DNA of 64,000 bases from Pseudohongiella sp. (GTDB lineage Bacteria > Pseudomonadota > Gammaproteobacteria > Pseudomonadales > Pseudohongiellaceae), in contig JAUSCD010000029.1 in the NCBI GenBank assembly GCA_030651695.1, positions 310,001 through 374,000 of the forward strand, given 5' to 3'. The translations under genes were made by a program, and so were the position numbers. Every line of letters begins with the position of its first letter. Within the stretch, counting starts at the first letter, position 1. This document shows, piece by piece, positions 1-8,581 of the stretch. Below the pieces are notes generated by a model. That model was not told where the DNA came from and made no database searches. It was given only the letters and a program-made list of their open reading frames with translations.

Positions 1-590
1 CCGCGCACTCTATAGGTTGCGCGCTGAAGATCCATATCATTGCGGGTGTATTGCATATCAGCCAGGCGGCGCAAAATGTAGCGCTGATCCACTTTGTCAC
101 CTCTGTCGAGGTGCAAAACCATTTTCAGATAAGAACCCGGGTCACCCAGTCCATATATCGCTGATACAGTTGCTACTACAATCACATCTCGTCTTTCAAG
201 AAGTGCTTTAGTAGCAGACAATCTCATTTGCTCAATGTGCTCGTTGATCGAGGAGTCTTTTTCAATGTAAAGATCTGATGACGGGACATAGGCTTCAGGT
301 TGATAATAATCATAATAAGAAACGAAGTACTCAACGGCATTATCCGGAAAGAATTCTGAGAACTCTCCATAAAGTTGCGCTGCCAGGGTTTTATTCGGAG
401 CCATAACCAATGCAGGTCGTTGAGTCTGGGCAATAATATTCGCGATTGTAAATGTTTTGCCCGAGCCGGTTACACCCAGCAGAGTTTGTGCGTGCAAACC
501 CTCGTTCAGCCCTTCCGCAAGGCTTTTGATAGCAGTGGGCTGATCGCCTGCCGGGCTGAAATCCGAACGCATTTTGAAAGGTATGTTCAT
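1..590 (-). CDS. uvrB: UvrABC excinuclease subunit B, N-terminal part (cut by window edge)
   Basis: UvrB is the damage-verifying helicase-like subunit of nucleotide excision repair. It is loaded by UvrA and recruits UvrC. About 196 N-terminal residues are visible on the minus strand. They include the Walker A motif GVTGSGKT near residue 40, followed by APNKTLAAQ and the beta-hairpin region [18 protein letters not shown], which locks damaged DNA. The match to gammaproteobacterial UvrB is continuous with no break. The ATG at 588-590 starts MNIPFKM, where E. coli UvrB starts MSKPFKL, so the start is well placed. The remaining two thirds lie left of position 1. No LexA operator (CTG-N10-CAG) is visible in the 160 bases upstream. 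Confidence 0.97.
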   Translation of the reverse strand, partial: MNIPFKMRSDFSPAGDQPTAIKSLAEGLNEGLHAQTLLGVTGSGKTFTIANIIAQTQRPALVMAPNKTLAAQLYGEFSEFFPDNAVEYFVSYYDYYQPEAYVPSSDLYIEKDSSINEHIEQMRLSATKALLERRDVIVVATVSAIYGLGDPGSYLKMVLHLDRGDKVDQRYILRRLADMQYTRNDMDLQRATYRVR

Positions 591-681
591 GGTAATAAGT
601 ATACACGTCTGATGTCTTCCGATGCGTGCGAATCAAGGTTTTATGCCGATTAATCAGCTCATAAAAAGTTCCTGAGAAAGG

Positions 682-710
682 TTGACCGACCCCTAAAATG
701 TCATTACTAT
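682..710 (+). promoter_or_regulatory. Sigma-70 promoter for tRNA-Asn
   Basis: A -35 element TTGACC (682-687) and a -10 element TACTAT (705-710) are separated by exactly 17 bases. They lie 38 bases before the mature tRNA. A GC-rich stretch (ACGCG) follows the -10, as is usual for stringently controlled stable-RNA promoters. No transcription data are available. Confidence 0.7.
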
Positions 711-748
711 ACGCGTCCTGTTGGGGCCACACAGATGGCCGACATTAC

Positions 749-823
749 TGCCCAATAGCTCAATGGTAGAGTAGTTGACTGTTAATCAATTGGTTCCTGG
801 TTCGAGTCCAGGTTGGGCAGCCA
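749..823 (+). tRNA. tRNA-Asn, anticodon GTT
   Basis: A complete cloverleaf can be drawn. The acceptor stem TGCCCAA pairs with TTGGGCA, with discriminator G and encoded CCA at 821-823. The D arm is GCTC paired with GAGT, and the anticodon stem is GTTGA paired with TCAAT. The seven-base loop CTGTTAA carries anticodon GTT at 781-783. The T arm contains GGTTCGAGTCC. It reads Asn codons AAC and AAU. It stands alone, with no neighbouring tRNA. Confidence 0.97.
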
Positions 824-874
824 AATTCCTTCGCAGAATCCGATATATCCAATCCTATCCGTTTCTACCTGTGG

Positions 875-888
875 TATCGCACGCGATA
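875..888. repeat. Short dyad symmetry TATCGC-AC-GCGATA
   Basis: A 6-base inverted repeat with a 2-base centre lies 52 bases after the tRNA. The centre is too short for a good RNA hairpin, so a protein-binding dyad is possible. The 231 bases between the tRNA and ppiA otherwise hold an 11-base direct repeat, AAAGTATCTCC, at 912-922 and 998-1008. No gene is visible there. Confidence 0.3.
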
Positions 889-1054
889 TGGTGGGTATTA
901 TGATATTTTCCAAAGTATCTCCGCAGGTCCTGGTGTCCTCCCCTCTTTTTGTTTCTATTTCCAACGCGGTTTATTGATTCATATTAAGGATGGGTTAAAG
1001 TATCTCCCGTCATCATATGGTTGATGCTTATTATGGATATTCAGGAGAATAAAG

Positions 1055-1621
1055 ATGTTTAAAGCCCTGCTCACGAGCCTGCTGCTGGCGTTCAGCCTGA
1101 TCGCACACGCTGCCGACGATACAAATCCGGTTGTAGTCATGGAAACCAACAAAGGCACTGTGGTCATAGAGCTATGGCAAGACCGGGCGCCTGTTTCTGT
1201 TGAGAACTTCCTCAAGTACGTAGACAACAATCTCTATAACAACCTGATTTTCCACCGTGTAATTCCCGGATTTATGATTCAGGGTGGTGGATATACCAGC
1301 AGCTTTACAGAAATGTCAGGCTATCCTCCAATTAAAAACGAAGCCAGCCCAACTTTAAAAAATGACCGGGGAACGTTGGCTATGGCCAGAACCAATGTGG
1401 TAGATAGCGCTACAAGCCAGTTTTTTATCAATCTGGTGGATAATGAGTTCCTGAATCAGACCGGTACTACGGCGCAGAATTTTGGGTATGCAGTATTCGG
1501 GCAGGTAATCGAAGGTATGGACGTTGTGGATGCTATAGCAGGAGTTGCGACTGCCAACCAGCGCCAGCACCAGAATGTTCCAATTGATCCGATAATTATT
1601 CAGTCAATGACAAGACGTTAA
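1055..1621 (+). CDS. ppiA: Periplasmic peptidyl-prolyl cis-trans isomerase, cyclophilin type
   Basis: This enzyme catalyses cis-trans isomerisation of Xaa-Pro bonds and helps exported proteins fold. A Sec signal peptide is clear: a short positive start, the hydrophobic run LLTSLLLAFSLI, then AHA before ADD, so cleavage after about residue 19 is expected. The mature part is one cyclophilin domain with FHRVIPGFMIQGG (catalytic Arg in FHR), SQFFINLVDN and FGQVIEGMDVVD. At 188 residues it matches PpiA in size. The start is supported by AGGAG eight bases upstream. It stands alone and converges on the WbpM-like gene. Confidence 0.93.
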   Translation: MFKALLTSLLLAFSLIAHAADDTNPVVVMETNKGTVVIELWQDRAPVSVENFLKYVDNNLYNNLIFHRVIPGFMIQGGGYTSSFTEMSGYPPIKNEASPTLKNDRGTLAMARTNVVDSATSQFFINLVDNEFLNQTGTTAQNFGYAVFGQVIEGMDVVDAIAGVATANQRQHQNVPIDPIIIQSMTRR

Positions 1622-1636
1622 TCCGGAAGCCATAAG

Positions 1637-1676
1637 CTGCGTCCGGTGTATCACCTGGTTGATCACCGGAGCGCAG
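1637..1676. terminator. Stem-loop between convergent genes
   Basis: CTGCG-T-CCGGTG (1637-1648) pairs with CACCGG-A-CGCAG (1664-1676) with one bulged base. An inner ATCA/TGAT pair extends the stem. It sits 15 bases after the ppiA stop and 24 bases before the end of the opposing gene. There is no T-run on either side, so it may be a two-way terminator or a transcript-end stabiliser. Confidence 0.45.
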
Positions 1677-1699
1677 ATAACAGCCTATCGATTCTGCTA

Positions 1700-3712
1700 T
1701 CAACGCTTGTGAAGTGGTGCTGCTTTAATCGGAGCAACCTTCAGTGCAGTGACTTTGGAAGGGTAGCTTCGGGTTGGCACATCAGGCTCAGCCGGCGCAA
1801 GATCATGGTCTGACTCACTCCATAACAAATCATCGCTCAGATTGGACGGCTCAAAACCATCAACTGCTGCCATCAGTATCCTTCTTATTGTCGCAAGATC
1901 AAGGTTCTGACAGGCGATTTCTAAATCCGCCAACATTTTCTCAAGAATGTCCCAGGTGAGATAGTCTTCCTCCGCCCGCATGATTTTTGGATGTTCCGTG
2001 CCGGTTACTGACTCCCCTATTAACAACTCCTCAAATAGTTTTTCACCCGGTCTTAGTCCGGTGTATTCGATAGAAATATCGCCTCGATAAGAGTTTTCGT
2101 CTTTGACCACGTAGCCCATCAGGTGAATCATTTTGCGTGCGAGGTCAACTATCCGGATGGGTTCATGCATATCCAATACAAAAACATCACCACCGCTCGC
2201 CATGGAACCTGCCTGAATAACCAGCTGGGCAGCTTCCTGGACTGTCATGAAATAGCGTGTTACTTCGGGGTGAGTGACGGTGACTGGCCCGCCCTGGCTG
2301 ATCTGCCGCCGGAACAGCGGCACAACAGAGCCTGATGAGCCGAGCACATTGCCGAACCGGACCATACTGAAACAGGTTTGACCTTGTTGTGCGGCAAGTG
2401 CCTGCAGAACTTGTTCAGCAAAGCGTTTAGTGGCACCCATCACGTTGGTGGGACGAACCGCCTTGTCTGTCGAGATCAGGACAAAGTGTTCAACATTCAG
2501 TTTCTGTGCGGCAAGCGCAGCAACAGCTGTTCCAAAAATATTATTGTGCGCGCCTTCTATCACATTGCGCTCAACCATCGGCACCTGTTTATAGGCCGCT
2601 ACGTGATAGACCGTTTTGACCTTGAATCGCTCAAGAACAGCCTCCATCAGATTTTTGTTGCAAACATTGCCGAGCACCGCAATTATCTCTGTAGTATCGC
2701 TGCCTTTGCCCTGAACAGAGTCGCGCAGGCTGACCAGTTCATGCTCTATGTCGTAGAGTCCGAACTCAAAGCTGTCCAGAAGCACGAGCCTTGAGGGTTT
2801 TAACCCGATAATCTGGCGGCAAAGTTCAGAGCCAATTGATCCGGCAGCACCGGTAACCATAACAGGTTTGCCGGTTATGCATCTGCCCATGAGGTCAGGA
2901 TCAGGAGGAACAATATCTCGCCCCAACAGATCTTCGATATCAATGTCTCTGACTTCATCGACATGAAATTTGCCGGATCTCATGTCAAACAACTCGGGAA
3001 CTGTTTTGACATGGATAGGCAGATGTTCAAGACGATTGAGAATTTCTTTGCGTTCGGCGTGAGTGGCAGAGGGAATTGCGAGCAGTATTTGTCTGACTGA
3101 AAAGTTCTTTATCAGTTCTGACAACGCAGACGGTGTATACACGCGTATGCCATGGACAATACTGCCTACTATGTGTCGACTGTCGTCAACAAATGCAACT
3201 GGCAGGTATTGGTCTCCATTTTGCAGTGCTGCCACCAGTTGCATCCCGGAACTGCCGGCACCGTAAATGATGACTGGCTCTTTAGGTCTGAAGTTTTCGA
3301 TGAGGCTTTGCAGCGCAAGTTTGGCAACAAAACGGCTTCCCCCAATAAACAATAACGCTATCATCCAGAAAATCGGAATGACCGCGTTATCGGGGGACTC
3401 AGGCGAAAGCACAAGGTAGTAGACTGCGCCGAACAGACCTGCTGCAAAAGTTACGCCTTGCAGCACGATGAAACCGGATTGCACCCCCATGTATAACAGA
3501 AGCGCCCGGTATAAACCTATTTTGAAAAAGCCCAGAACGCTGACGATGATTGCAAGGGAGGTGAACGCTAATAGCTGCTCAAATTTTCCACCGGAGCTGA
3601 TGCCCAGCATGGTAAATGATAACCAGACGGCCAGAGCCAGCATCAATGAATCCGCCACCATCAGCAAAGCCTGTTTGACGTGGCGAGAAAGCGGAATGGT
3701 ATATAAATTCAT
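1700..3712 (-). CDS. wbpM: Membrane-bound UDP-sugar 4,6-dehydratase, WbpM/CapD/PglF family
   Basis: Members of this family convert UDP-GlcNAc to the 4-keto-6-deoxy sugar, the first step towards QuiNAc, FucNAc or related sugars of O-antigen or exopolysaccharide. The N-terminal 130 residues hold about four membrane helices. A first Rossmann-like domain has GAGSSG at 151-156. The catalytic SDR domain has TGAAGSIG at 287-294 and AAYKQVPMVE at 372-381. Its catalytic triad, Ser414, Met425 and Lys429, has Met in place of the usual SDR Tyr, as is typical of WbpM/FlaA1 enzymes. Length (670 residues) fits WbpM. The ATG overlaps the stop of the upstream glycosyltransferase (ATGA), so the two are probably co-translated. 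The exact sugar made cannot be read from sequence. Confidence 0.92.
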   Translation of the reverse strand: MNLYTIPLSRHVKQALLMVADSLMLALAVWLSFTMLGISSGGKFEQLLAFTSLAIIVSVLGFFKIGLYRALLLYMGVQSGFIVLQGVTFAAGLFGAVYYLVLSPESPDNAVIPIFWMIALLFIGGSRFVAKLALQSLIENFRPKEPVIIYGAGSSGMQLVAALQNGDQYLPVAFVDDSRHIVGSIVHGIRVYTPSALSELIKNFSVRQILLAIPSATHAERKEILNRLEHLPIHVKTVPELFDMRSGKFHVDEVRDIDIEDLLGRDIVPPDPDLMGRCITGKPVMVTGAAGSIGSELCRQIIGLKPSRLVLLDSFEFGLYDIEHELVSLRDSVQGKGSDTTEIIAVLGNVCNKNLMEAVLERFKVKTVYHVAAYKQVPMVERNVIEGAHNNIFGTAVAALAAQKLNVEHFVLISTDKAVRPTNVMGATKRFAEQVLQALAAQQGQTCFSMVRFGNVLGSSGSVVPLFRRQISQGGPVTVTHPEVTRYFMTVQEAAQLVIQAGSMASGGDVFVLDMHEPIRIVDLARKMIHLMGYVVKDENSYRGDISIEYTGLRPGEKLFEELLIGESVTGTEHPKIMRAEEDYLTWDILEKMLADLEIACQNLDLATIRRILMAAVDGFEPSNLSDDLLWSESDHDLAPAEPDVPTRSYPSKVTALKVAPIKAAPLHKR

Positions 3713-4755
3713 TCTTTGTCCCGTGTTCCAACAGGTCTGTAGCCGGCCGAGTCAATACCTGAGCCACCAGCTCCGAAGAAAGCAGCAACGAGCATTAACG
3801 GTACTATACCAGAGATTGCGATCAACACCCCATTCTGGGGATATACAACAGCAAGCCAGGACATGGGTAACAGCCAGACTATGTTGACCGCGGTATACAT
3901 GCCGACCACGGCGGTATGCGAGCCGCTTCGGCGAGCCAGATGCTGATAGGCGTGTGTGCTGTGTCCCTCAATCACACTCTGCCCCCGAAACGCTCGTCGG
4001 AGCAGTGTGAATGTAGTGTCTGCGATAAAACTGCCCATCAGCAGCACCCAAACCCAGACCGACAAGGAGCCCTGATAATGGGAAATAAGTGCTATAAGCC
4101 CTAAAAAGAACCCTAAAAAAGTACTACCGACATCTCCCATAAAGAGCTTCGCCGGTGGGGCATTCAACAGCAGAAACCCCAGACATGAAACGAATAATCC
4201 TGCACACACCCAGGCCAGTTCTGTTTGCTGACCTATCAGAAGGAAACCTGCTGAGGCGCTGACAAACATGCATTGTACTGTGGCAAGACCATCAATACCG
4301 TCCATGAAATTATAAAGATTGAGAAGCCACACAAGCGCAACTATCAATAACAGGGATTGCAGGAAGGCAGGCAGCACAATCCAGCCGCCAAAAAAAGGCT
4401 CAGGTACAGGCCCCAGCAGTGAGAGGGCTGTAAAAGCTGACAGCAAGTGTACAGGCAGTCGATATTTTACTGGCAAACCTTTCAGGTCATCCAGAAAGCC
4501 AGTCAATGCAACAGGTACGGCGCACAGGAGAACCATAACCTCTCGCCATGAAATAATCTGCTGGAGAAAAAGGATAACGATAAAAATCAGATTGCCCGCA
4601 ACGATTGCTACTCCGCCACCGCGAGGGGTTGCAGTTTTATGTGCCGATCTTGCAACTGGTTGGTCAAGCAAACGAACCGAACCATGTCGACTCATCACTA
4701 AACTGAGAAGCCAGGACAGGAGAAATACCCCTGCCAATGAAGTCCATAAAAACAT
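3709..4755 (-). CDS. wbpL: Polyprenyl-phosphate sugar-1-phosphate transferase, WbpL/WecA/MraY family
   Basis: This is an inner-membrane enzyme that starts a lipid-linked glycan by moving a sugar-1-phosphate from a UDP-sugar to undecaprenyl phosphate. It has 348 residues and about ten hydrophobic segments. Family motifs are SAHKTATPRGGG at 37-48, the Mg-binding pair DD at 89-90, YNFMDGIDGLA at 148-158, and KLFMGDVGS further on. It is followed by the WbpM-like dehydratase with a 4-base overlap, the WbpL-WbpM pairing seen at one end of Pseudomonas O-antigen loci. WecA is an alternative name; substrate choice (FucNAc, QuiNAc or GlcNAc) is not decided by the sequence. Confidence 0.88.
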   Translation of the reverse strand: MFLWTSLAGVFLLSWLLSLVMSRHGSVRLLDQPVARSAHKTATPRGGGVAIVAGNLIFIVILFLQQIISWREVMVLLCAVPVALTGFLDDLKGLPVKYRLPVHLLSAFTALSLLGPVPEPFFGGWIVLPAFLQSLLLIVALVWLLNLYNFMDGIDGLATVQCMFVSASAGFLLIGQQTELAWVCAGLFVSCLGFLLLNAPPAKLFMGDVGSTFLGFFLGLIALISHYQGSLSVWVWVLLMGSFIADTTFTLLRRAFRGQSVIEGHSTHAYQHLARRSGSHTAVVGMYTAVNIVWLLPMSWLAVVYPQNGVLIAISGIVPLMLVAAFFGAGGSGIDSAGYRPVGTRDKE

Positions 4756-4780
4756 AAGCCGTCCACACTCACATCAGACG

Positions 4781-4817
4781 CTGTAGAATGAAGCGCCCGC
4801 CGGCGCCCATTCTACAG
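4781..4817. repeat. Perfect 10-bp inverted repeat between comEA and wbpL
   Basis: CTGTAGAATG (4781-4790) is the exact reverse complement of CATTCTACAG (4808-4817). The 17-base loop is GC-rich and could fold further. On the minus strand it lies about 20 bases after the comEA stop and 26 bases before wbpL. There is no T-run after it. It may stop or stabilise the comEA transcript; it could also be a copy of a dispersed repeat. Confidence 0.5.
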
Positions 4818-4837
4818 CAAAGTGCTGCCTCAGAGCC

Positions 4838-5239
4838 TCATTCCTCTACAGGAGTAACAAGGATACGGCTTCGGTTTCTTTCCAGAGTTGCTTTGCCTAT
4901 TCCACGCACTTTCTGCAAATCGTCGGCTGTTTTAAAGTCGCCGTTTTGCTCGCGGTAAGCAATGATGTCATGAGCCTTTGCCATACCAACGCCGTCTAGC
5001 GCCAAGGCCAGAGTTGCGGCATCAGCAGTGTTGATATCAACCTGATTGTGGATGATCTGAGCCTGCTCCGGCGGGGTATTGTCAGGGTTCTGAGATTGAG
5101 CGTGCACACCAGTTGATAACGTCAGCATTAATGATGCAAATGCTGCTGCCACTATACTCAGGCCGTATTTAGACCTTACAGCCCTTAGCGTTTTTGCAAT
5201 CAGACCAGATACAAACGAAACATCAGACAAGAGATACAT
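4838..5239 (-). CDS. comEA: ComEA-like helix-hairpin-helix DNA-binding protein
   Basis: ComEA-type proteins bind incoming double-stranded DNA in the periplasm during natural transformation. This 133-residue protein has a long positive N-region, a hydrophobic stretch, and a likely signal cleavage after GVHA near residue 47. The C-terminal half has paired helix-hairpin-helix motifs: VDINTADAATLALALDGVGMA (one residue longer than quoted families usually show) and FKTADDLQKVRGIGKATL. The start is supported by AAGGAG ahead of the ATG. In P. aeruginosa a ComEA-like gene also lies near wbpM, which fits the neighbourhood. DNA uptake is inferred from the family; no other competence genes are in the window. 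Confidence 0.85.
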   Translation of the reverse strand: MYLLSDVSFVSGLIAKTLRAVRSKYGLSIVAAAFASLMLTLSTGVHAQSQNPDNTPPEQAQIIHNQVDINTADAATLALALDGVGMAKAHDIIAYREQNGDFKTADDLQKVRGIGKATLERNRSRILVTPVEE

Positions 5240-5271
5240 AGGAAACTCCTTTTCCCAAAAATGAATGGTAT

Positions 5272-5335
5272 GTCCGAAAACCGGACTTTTCAGCCGACAA
5301 ACGCGGACTTCAACGCCACGTTGTCTGCTGAAAAG
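5272..5335. repeat. Long interrupted inverted repeat plus second hairpin after pyrF
   Basis: The 15 bases at 5286-5300 match the reverse complement of 5321-5335 at 14 positions, with a 20-base loop. Next to it, GTCCG (5272-5276) pairs with CGGAC (5282-5286). On the minus strand the large stem begins 3 bases after the pyrF stop. Two stacked hairpins fill most of the 99-base gap to comEA. Without a proper T-run this is not a classical terminator. Confidence 0.55.
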
Positions 5336-5338
5336 GTT

Positions 5339-6055
5339 TTAGCACAAACTTGGCGCGGTGCCAGAAATTTCTGCGAGAATCTGATGTAATTTTTCAATTG
5401 GTCGACGGGCTTGAGTAATAGGCCGGCCGATAACAAGATAACTACTTCCGGATAAAACTGCTTGTCCCGGTGTGACCACGCGCTTCTGGTCCTGAACCTC
5501 ATCACCGGCAGGTCGTATACCCGGTGTAACCAGCAAAAAGTCATCACTCAGAAGTTTTCTGAGGGACAATGTCTCAGACGCAGAACAAACTACCCCATCC
5601 ATACCGCAACCCTGTGCCAGTGATGCCAGGCGTAGTACCTGTTCTTCAGTAGTCCGTTGAATACCTTGCACAACAAGGTCCTCGTCGGCCATGCTGGTCA
5701 GTACAGTTACAGCAACCAGAAGCGGTTTGTGGTTGCTTTCTGACACGGCAGTTTTTGCTGCACGCAACATCTCCGCCCCACCAGACGCATGAATGGTCAG
5801 CATCCAGACATTCAGCGCGCAGGCAGCACGCACGGCTTTGTAAACTGTGTGAGGAATATCATGAAATTTCAGATCCAGAAAAACATCAAATCCTTTGGAC
5901 TGGACCTGTCTCACAAGTTCAGGGCCGTACAGAGTGAATAGCTCTTTTCCTATTTTCACCCGGCACTGATCAGGGTTCAACTGATCGATCAGTTTTATCA
6001 CCTTGTCCTGATCATCCATATCCAGTGCGACGATGATACGTTTATTGTCTGGCAA
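5339..6055 (-). CDS. pyrF: Orotidine 5'-phosphate decarboxylase
   Basis: PyrF performs the last step of UMP synthesis, decarboxylating OMP in the cytosol. The catalytic Asp-Lys-Asp charge network is in DLKFHDIP (Asp61, Lys63, Asp66). The first strand IIVALDMDD, the phosphate-binding VTPGIRP and the terminal GRPITQA are all intact. At 238 residues it has the normal length. It lies 12 bases after lapA. In enterobacteria lapB sits between these two genes; here it is absent. Confidence 0.96.
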   Translation of the reverse strand: MPDNKRIIVALDMDDQDKVIKLIDQLNPDQCRVKIGKELFTLYGPELVRQVQSKGFDVFLDLKFHDIPHTVYKAVRAACALNVWMLTIHASGGAEMLRAAKTAVSESNHKPLLVAVTVLTSMADEDLVVQGIQRTTEEQVLRLASLAQGCGMDGVVCSASETLSLRKLLSDDFLLVTPGIRPAGDEVQDQKRVVTPGQAVLSGSSYLVIGRPITQARRPIEKLHQILAEISGTAPSLC

Positions 6056-6067
6056 AATGTGACTCCC

Positions 6068-6358
6068 CTAATCTCTTTCCGCGCGATCAAATTTCGGTCT
6101 TGAGGCCAACTCTTGCTCAAGTTGCCTGATCCGGTGGCGTAATTGTAAGTGACGTATCAGGCCAGCACCCAGCACCAGACCGGATAATGCACCTGAACAG
6201 AATGATATTATGATCCAGACAGATAACGGCCGGGCCTGAAATGAAAAAAGCCCGAAGGACAGCGGAACAGTTTGTGTATTCCATAACGCAAACCCTGCGC
6301 TAAGCAAAATCAGACACAACAACAGTAGTATGATGAGCCAGCGTTTTAATCGCTTCAT
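6068..6358 (-). CDS. lapA: LapA-family inner-membrane protein (DUF1049)
   Basis: This is a small membrane protein of 96 residues. It has two hydrophobic helices (about 10-27 and 42-68), a short connecting loop, and a cytosolic tail, ELEQELASRPKFDRAERD, likely to be helical. E. coli LapA works with LapB to adjust LPS synthesis through LpxC turnover. The gene sits between ihfB and pyrF as in many gammaproteobacteria, which supports the assignment, but no lapB follows. Confidence 0.8.
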   Translation of the reverse strand: MKRLKRWLIILLLLCLILLSAGFALWNTQTVPLSFGLFSFQARPLSVWIIISFCSGALSGLVLGAGLIRHLQLRHRIRQLEQELASRPKFDRAERD

Positions 6359-6397
6359 GGTCGGCCATCCTTATGACGGTTTATCCGATACTTCAGA

Positions 6398-6436
6398 AAT
6401 GAAAAACGGCGTAATTCTTGCGAACACGCCGTTCTC
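6398..6436 (-). terminator. Intrinsic terminator after ihfB
   Basis: Read on the minus strand, AACGGCGT pairs with ACGCCGTT across a 13-base loop and is followed at once by TTTTTC. It lies about 30 bases after the ihfB stop. It should separate rpsA-ihfB transcription from lapA-pyrF, at least in part. Confidence 0.75.
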
Positions 6437-6464
6437 GTAAAAACATTTCAGGGCATATCCAAAC

Positions 6465-6752
6465 TCAGTTCATCATGCTGTTCACACGGTCCCGCAACTC
6501 TTTGCCGGGTTTGAAATGAGGTACGTGTTTGCCACTGAGAGTGACCGGCGATCCTGTCTTGGGATTGCGGCCGACTCTGGGGACACGATAGTGCAGCGAA
6601 AAACTGCCAAAGCCGCGAATTTCGATACGGCCGCCGTCAGACAAAGCCTCAGACATATATTCAATGATCGCCTTTACCGCAAACTCACAATCTTTTGAAG
6701 AAAGTTGAGTCTGTTTTGCTGCGATACGTTCTATAAGCTCAGACTTGGTCAT
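6465..6752 (-). CDS. ihfB: Integration host factor subunit beta
   Basis: IhfB pairs with IhfA to bend DNA sharply at specific sites and often assists sigma-54 promoters. It has 95 residues and the HU/IHF fold. The beta-arm tip contains GRNPKTG with the DNA-intercalating proline, and the conserved FGSFSLHYR precedes it. SD-like AAAAGGATA lies before the ATG. It follows rpsA as in most gammaproteobacteria. It may act at the sigma-54 flagellar promoter found at 54.3 kb, which is inference. Confidence 0.96.
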   Translation of the reverse strand: MTKSELIERIAAKQTQLSSKDCEFAVKAIIEYMSEALSDGGRIEIRGFGSFSLHYRVPRVGRNPKTGSPVTLSGKHVPHFKPGKELRDRVNSMMN

Positions 6753-6808
6753 GACGGTATCCTTTTTAGTATCGAATAAACTTCAGCGTTTACTGCTCTA
6801 AGCTATTG

Positions 6809-8485
6809 TTACTGCTTGTCCATCTGAGCTTTGATCAGATCACCAATGGTGGTCGGGCCGGCTGATGGCATTTCCTGGTTTTTGTGATCCTGGATGGCTG
6901 ATTTCTCGTCATCAATTTCGATGGCTTTTACTGACAGACCCAGTACACGGTTTTTACGATCAACGCTGATGACTTTCACTTCGATCTCGTCACCAACATT
7001 GAGTGCGTTGCGAGCATCTTCAATCTTTTCGCGGCTGATTTCTGAAGCGCGCAGAACGCCTTCTACGCCATTGCCGAGATTAACTGTCGCTGCTTTGGCA
7101 TCAACTTCAGACACAACGCCTTTTACGATGCTGCCTTTCTCAAACTCACCAACATAGTTGGAGAACGGATCTTCTGAAAGCTGTTTGATACCCAGGGAGA
7201 TACGCTCGCGCTCCGGATCGATAGACAGAATAACTGTCTCGATTTCGTCGCCCTTTTTGTATGCACGAACAGCTTCTTCGCCGTTCTCATCCCATGAAAT
7301 ATCTGACAGGTGAACCAGACCGTCGATGTTGCCATCGAGACCGATGAAGATACCGAAGTCAGTGATTGACTTGATGCTGCCAGAGATCTTGTCGCCTTTC
7401 TTGAACTGCTCGGCAAAACGATCCCATGGATTCTGGAAGCACTGTTTGATACCCAGAGAAATACGACGACGTTCTTCGTCGATATCCAGAATCATCACTT
7501 CTACTTCGTCGCCCAGCTGAACAATCTTGGATGGGTGAACGTTTTTGTTTGTCCAGTCCATTTCAGATACGTGCACCAGGCCTTCAACGCCCTCTTCCAG
7601 CTCAGCAAAACAGCCGTAATCGGTCAGGTTGGTTACACGGGCTTTCACCTTGGTGTTTTCCGGGTAACGCGCTTTGATTTCTACCCACGGATCTTCGCCG
7701 AGTTGTTTCAGGCCAAGTGATACGCGGTTGCGGTCACGATCGTACTTCAATACTTTAACTTTGATTTCATCGCCAACATTCACGATCTCGCTTGGATGCT
7801 TGATACGCTTCCAGGACATGTCGGTAATGTGCAGCAGACCGTCTACGCCGCCCAGATCAACGAATGCGCCGTAGTCAGTGAGGTTCTTGACCACACCTTT
7901 AATAACAAGGCCTTCCTGCAGGCTGGCCAGCAGTTCATCACGCTCTTCAGAGCTGACTGCTTCCAGTACAGCACGACGCGATACAACAACGTTGTTACGT
8001 TTCTGATCGAGTTTGATCAGTTTGAATTCCAGCAGCTGGCCTTCAAGGTGAGTCGTGTCACGGATCGGACGCACGTCAACCAGAGAGCCCGGCAGGAATG
8101 CACGGATATTGTTAAGGTCAACAGTAAAGCCGCCTTTGACTTTGCCATTGATGATGCCTTTGACGATTTCGTTTTTCTCGAAAGCCGCTTCCAGATCCAT
8201 CCAGGATTCTGCGCGCTTGGCCTTTTCTCTGGACAAGCGTGTTTCACCAAAACCGTCTTCAACAGTTTCAAGTGCAACTTTTACTACGTCACCGATGGCC
8301 AGGGAAAAACCACCGTTCTCATCCAGAAACTGGACGCGCGGGATAACGCCTTCGGACTTCAATCCGGCGTGGATCGTTACCCAATCCGAGTCAATGTGAA
8401 TGACCGTGCCGTTAACAATGGCACCTGGTGTCATGTCTACTTCGATAAGACTCTGTTCAAATAAATCAGCGAAACTTTCAGTCAT
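6809..8485 (-). CDS. rpsA: 30S ribosomal protein S1
   Basis: S1 binds mRNA on the 30S subunit and helps unfold structured or SD-poor leaders. The 558-residue protein has six S1 OB-fold repeats. The first two bind the ribosome and the later ones bind RNA. Repeats such as [39 protein letters not shown] and [20 protein letters not shown] are clear. The length matches E. coli S1 (557). The 192-base leader to cmk contains a terminator-like hairpin and a second stem. Confidence 0.98.
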   Translation of the reverse strand: MTESFADLFEQSLIEVDMTPGAIVNGTVIHIDSDWVTIHAGLKSEGVIPRVQFLDENGGFSLAIGDVVKVALETVEDGFGETRLSREKAKRAESWMDLEAAFEKNEIVKGIINGKVKGGFTVDLNNIRAFLPGSLVDVRPIRDTTHLEGQLLEFKLIKLDQKRNNVVVSRRAVLEAVSSEERDELLASLQEGLVIKGVVKNLTDYGAFVDLGGVDGLLHITDMSWKRIKHPSEIVNVGDEIKVKVLKYDRDRNRVSLGLKQLGEDPWVEIKARYPENTKVKARVTNLTDYGCFAELEEGVEGLVHVSEMDWTNKNVHPSKIVQLGDEVEVMILDIDEERRRISLGIKQCFQNPWDRFAEQFKKGDKISGSIKSITDFGIFIGLDGNIDGLVHLSDISWDENGEEAVRAYKKGDEIETVILSIDPERERISLGIKQLSEDPFSNYVGEFEKGSIVKGVVSEVDAKAATVNLGNGVEGVLRASEISREKIEDARNALNVGDEIEVKVISVDRKNRVLGLSVKAIEIDDEKSAIQDHKNQEMPSAGPTTIGDLIKAQMDKQ

Positions 8486-8581
8486 GTTAATTCCTGTTAA
8501 TTAATTAAGCAGAGTACGAGGAGTCGGGCCTTCTATCAGAATAAAAGGGTGATCCGCTACTCTTTATCTGCCTTCGTTCAA

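Noticed and set aside
590-748. LexA/SOS operator upstream of uvrB
   Set aside because: No CTG-N10-CAG with good symmetry is visible between the uvrB start and the tRNA.
782-964. 60-residue minus-strand ORF ending NLDSNQEPID
   Set aside because: It reads the complement of tRNA-Asn. NLDSNQEP is a well-known false protein motif from antisense tRNA reading.
7796-8464. 222-residue plus-strand ORF opposite rpsA
   Set aside because: Shadow of the highly biased rpsA coding strand; no domain and no start signals.
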